Positions 63,357-64,000 of a DNA stretch of 64,000 nt are shown here, in pieces; position 1 is the first letter of the stretch, and each line of letters begins with the position of its first letter. Source of the stretch: DASUNP01 sp035249305 (lineage in GTDB: Bacteria > Acidobacteriota > Blastocatellia > UBA7656); contig DATFGQ010000056.1 in assembly GCA_035249305.1 (NCBI GenBank), positions 62,001 to 126,000 of the forward strand, in the 5' to 3' direction. Position numbers and translations under genes: made by a program. The notes under the pieces were generated by a model that was not told the origin of the DNA, did no database searches, and saw only the letters and a program-made list of their open reading frames with translations.

Positions 63357-64000
63357 TCAAGTTAAGCCGGCCGCGCCCGTCGTGGCCGCCTCCGGCACAA
63401 GCGACGCCCTCCGCTCGCCTCGCACTTTAAACAAAGCCGTCACCGCCAGGTAGAGCGAAAGCCCTATCAACGCGGCCGCCGTTATCGCGTTTATCATCTT
63501 CAGGTCGAACCCCGAAGCGGCCTTCAGATTCCCTATGACCAGCAGCATCAAAGACCACAGCGTTATGACCAGCACGAAGATCATAGGCACGAGCGTGAAC
63601 CAGATGCGCCTGCGGGCTTGATAGAGCCAGACCGTTATCGCAAGCAGCGTGAGCGCGGCGAGCAATTGGTTCGAAGCGCCGAACAGCGTCCAGAACTGCT
63701 TCCAGGCCTCTTGCGGCGCGACCGTGACGACGTAGACGGGCAGCCCTATCGTCAACAGCGTGCAGACGACCGCGCCCAGCCGCGAGCGCCAGCCGAAAAG
63801 CTCTTGCACGATGTAGCGGCCCAGCCTTGTGCATACGTCGAGCGTGTCGAAGACGAATGTCGAAAACGCCATCGCCCCGAACGTGACCGCGAACTCCCTG
63901 TGCTGGCTGCCGATTATCAAGGTCATGAAATCGCCTATGCCGTTGCCGTAGATGGTGCCTGCTTCGAGCCCCGTTATGCTCTCCTGCGAGACGATCATGA
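63357..64000 (-). CDS. cstA: Carbon starvation protein A, C-terminal part (runs off the right edge)
   Basis: Only the C-terminal 214 or so codons are in the window, and the reading frame continues past position 64000. FGAMAFSTFVFDTLDVCTRLGRYIVQELFGW (partly quoted) is a highly conserved CstA segment, followed by three or four membrane helices. CstA is an inner-membrane peptide or pyruvate transporter induced by carbon limitation. It is upstream of coxS on the same strand by about 89 bases; joint transcription is possible. Confidence 0.9.
   Translation of the reverse strand, partial: MIVSQESITGLEAGTIYGNGIGDFMTLIIGSQHREFAVTFGAMAFSTFVFDTLDVCTRLGRYIVQELFGWRSRLGAVVCTLLTIGLPVYVVTVAPQEAWKQFWTLFGASNQLLAALTLLAITVWLYQARRRIWFTLVPMIFVLVITLWSLMLLVIGNLKAASGFDLKMINAITAAALIGLSLYLAVTALFKVRGERRASLVPEAATTGAAGLT

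Noticed and set aside
1..64000. tRNA, rRNA or other known RNA genes
   Set aside because: Reading the intergenic regions revealed no cloverleaf-like sequence with a TTCRANYC motif, nor any rRNA segment. A dedicated search was not possible here.

Overview
The window reads as chromosomal DNA of a high-GC Gram-negative bacterium, most likely an Acidobacteriota member (Blastocatellia-like). The pointers are two secreted VWA proteins of the type common in acidobacteria, a serine/threonine kinase with a TPR tail, DUF11/HYR and BNR-repeat surface proteins, a form II CO-dehydrogenase-like operon and an F420-type LLM oxidoreductase. This placement is inference from gene content; no rRNA or tRNA gene was found. 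Coding density is high and both strands are used.

Layout: 1-5331 holds a DUF3857/transglutaminase protein, a DinG-type helicase and glyA. 5564-7291 is an AT-richer orphan secreted protein with a Cys-rich block and Ca-binding-like repeats. 7294-10439 has rodZ, a CDF metal transporter and an LLM oxidoreductase. 10680-12907 is a two-gene microcompartment module: a BMC-H shell protein and an acylating aldehyde dehydrogenase with a C-terminal extension that looks like a docking tail. 12923-19573 has a K+ channel, corA, the two VWA proteins and a GT2 glycosyltransferase. 19665-23541 encodes two large exported proteins. 23804-31131 has pdxJ, ddl, an arginase, a lytic transglycosylase, a GerMN protein and asnS. 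31361-42288 has small membrane proteins, rho, recQ, an M16 peptidase pair, and an FAD oxidoreductase overlapping a polytopic membrane protein.

42544-47551 (minus strand) is a tightly packed six-gene operon: AdoMet decarboxylase, DUF4178 protein, a 60-aa membrane protein, DUF350, a membrane-fused spermidine-synthase-like protein and a secreted triple-repeat protein. It is the best candidate here for a little-described system, probably aminopropyl or polyamine chemistry at the membrane. 48538-49148 is a type II toxin-antitoxin pair. 49215-57290 carries a GNAT, an M15-like exported protein, an exported RidA, a kinase-TPR protein and a BNR-repeat protein. 57442-63267 is an MBL hydrolase plus the coxS-coxL-coxM-coxG set, and the window ends inside cstA.

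Intergenic DNA is unusually rich in repeats. There are three copies of a ~96-bp modular palindromic element, three clusters of short hairpins (two sharing a GGGCTATTGAAT/ATTCAATAGCC motif), and several inverted repeats built from 7-bp tandem units. Two of the latter abut the start codon of an operon gene and leave no Shine-Dalgarno sequence. No CRISPR array, insertion sequence or prophage was seen.
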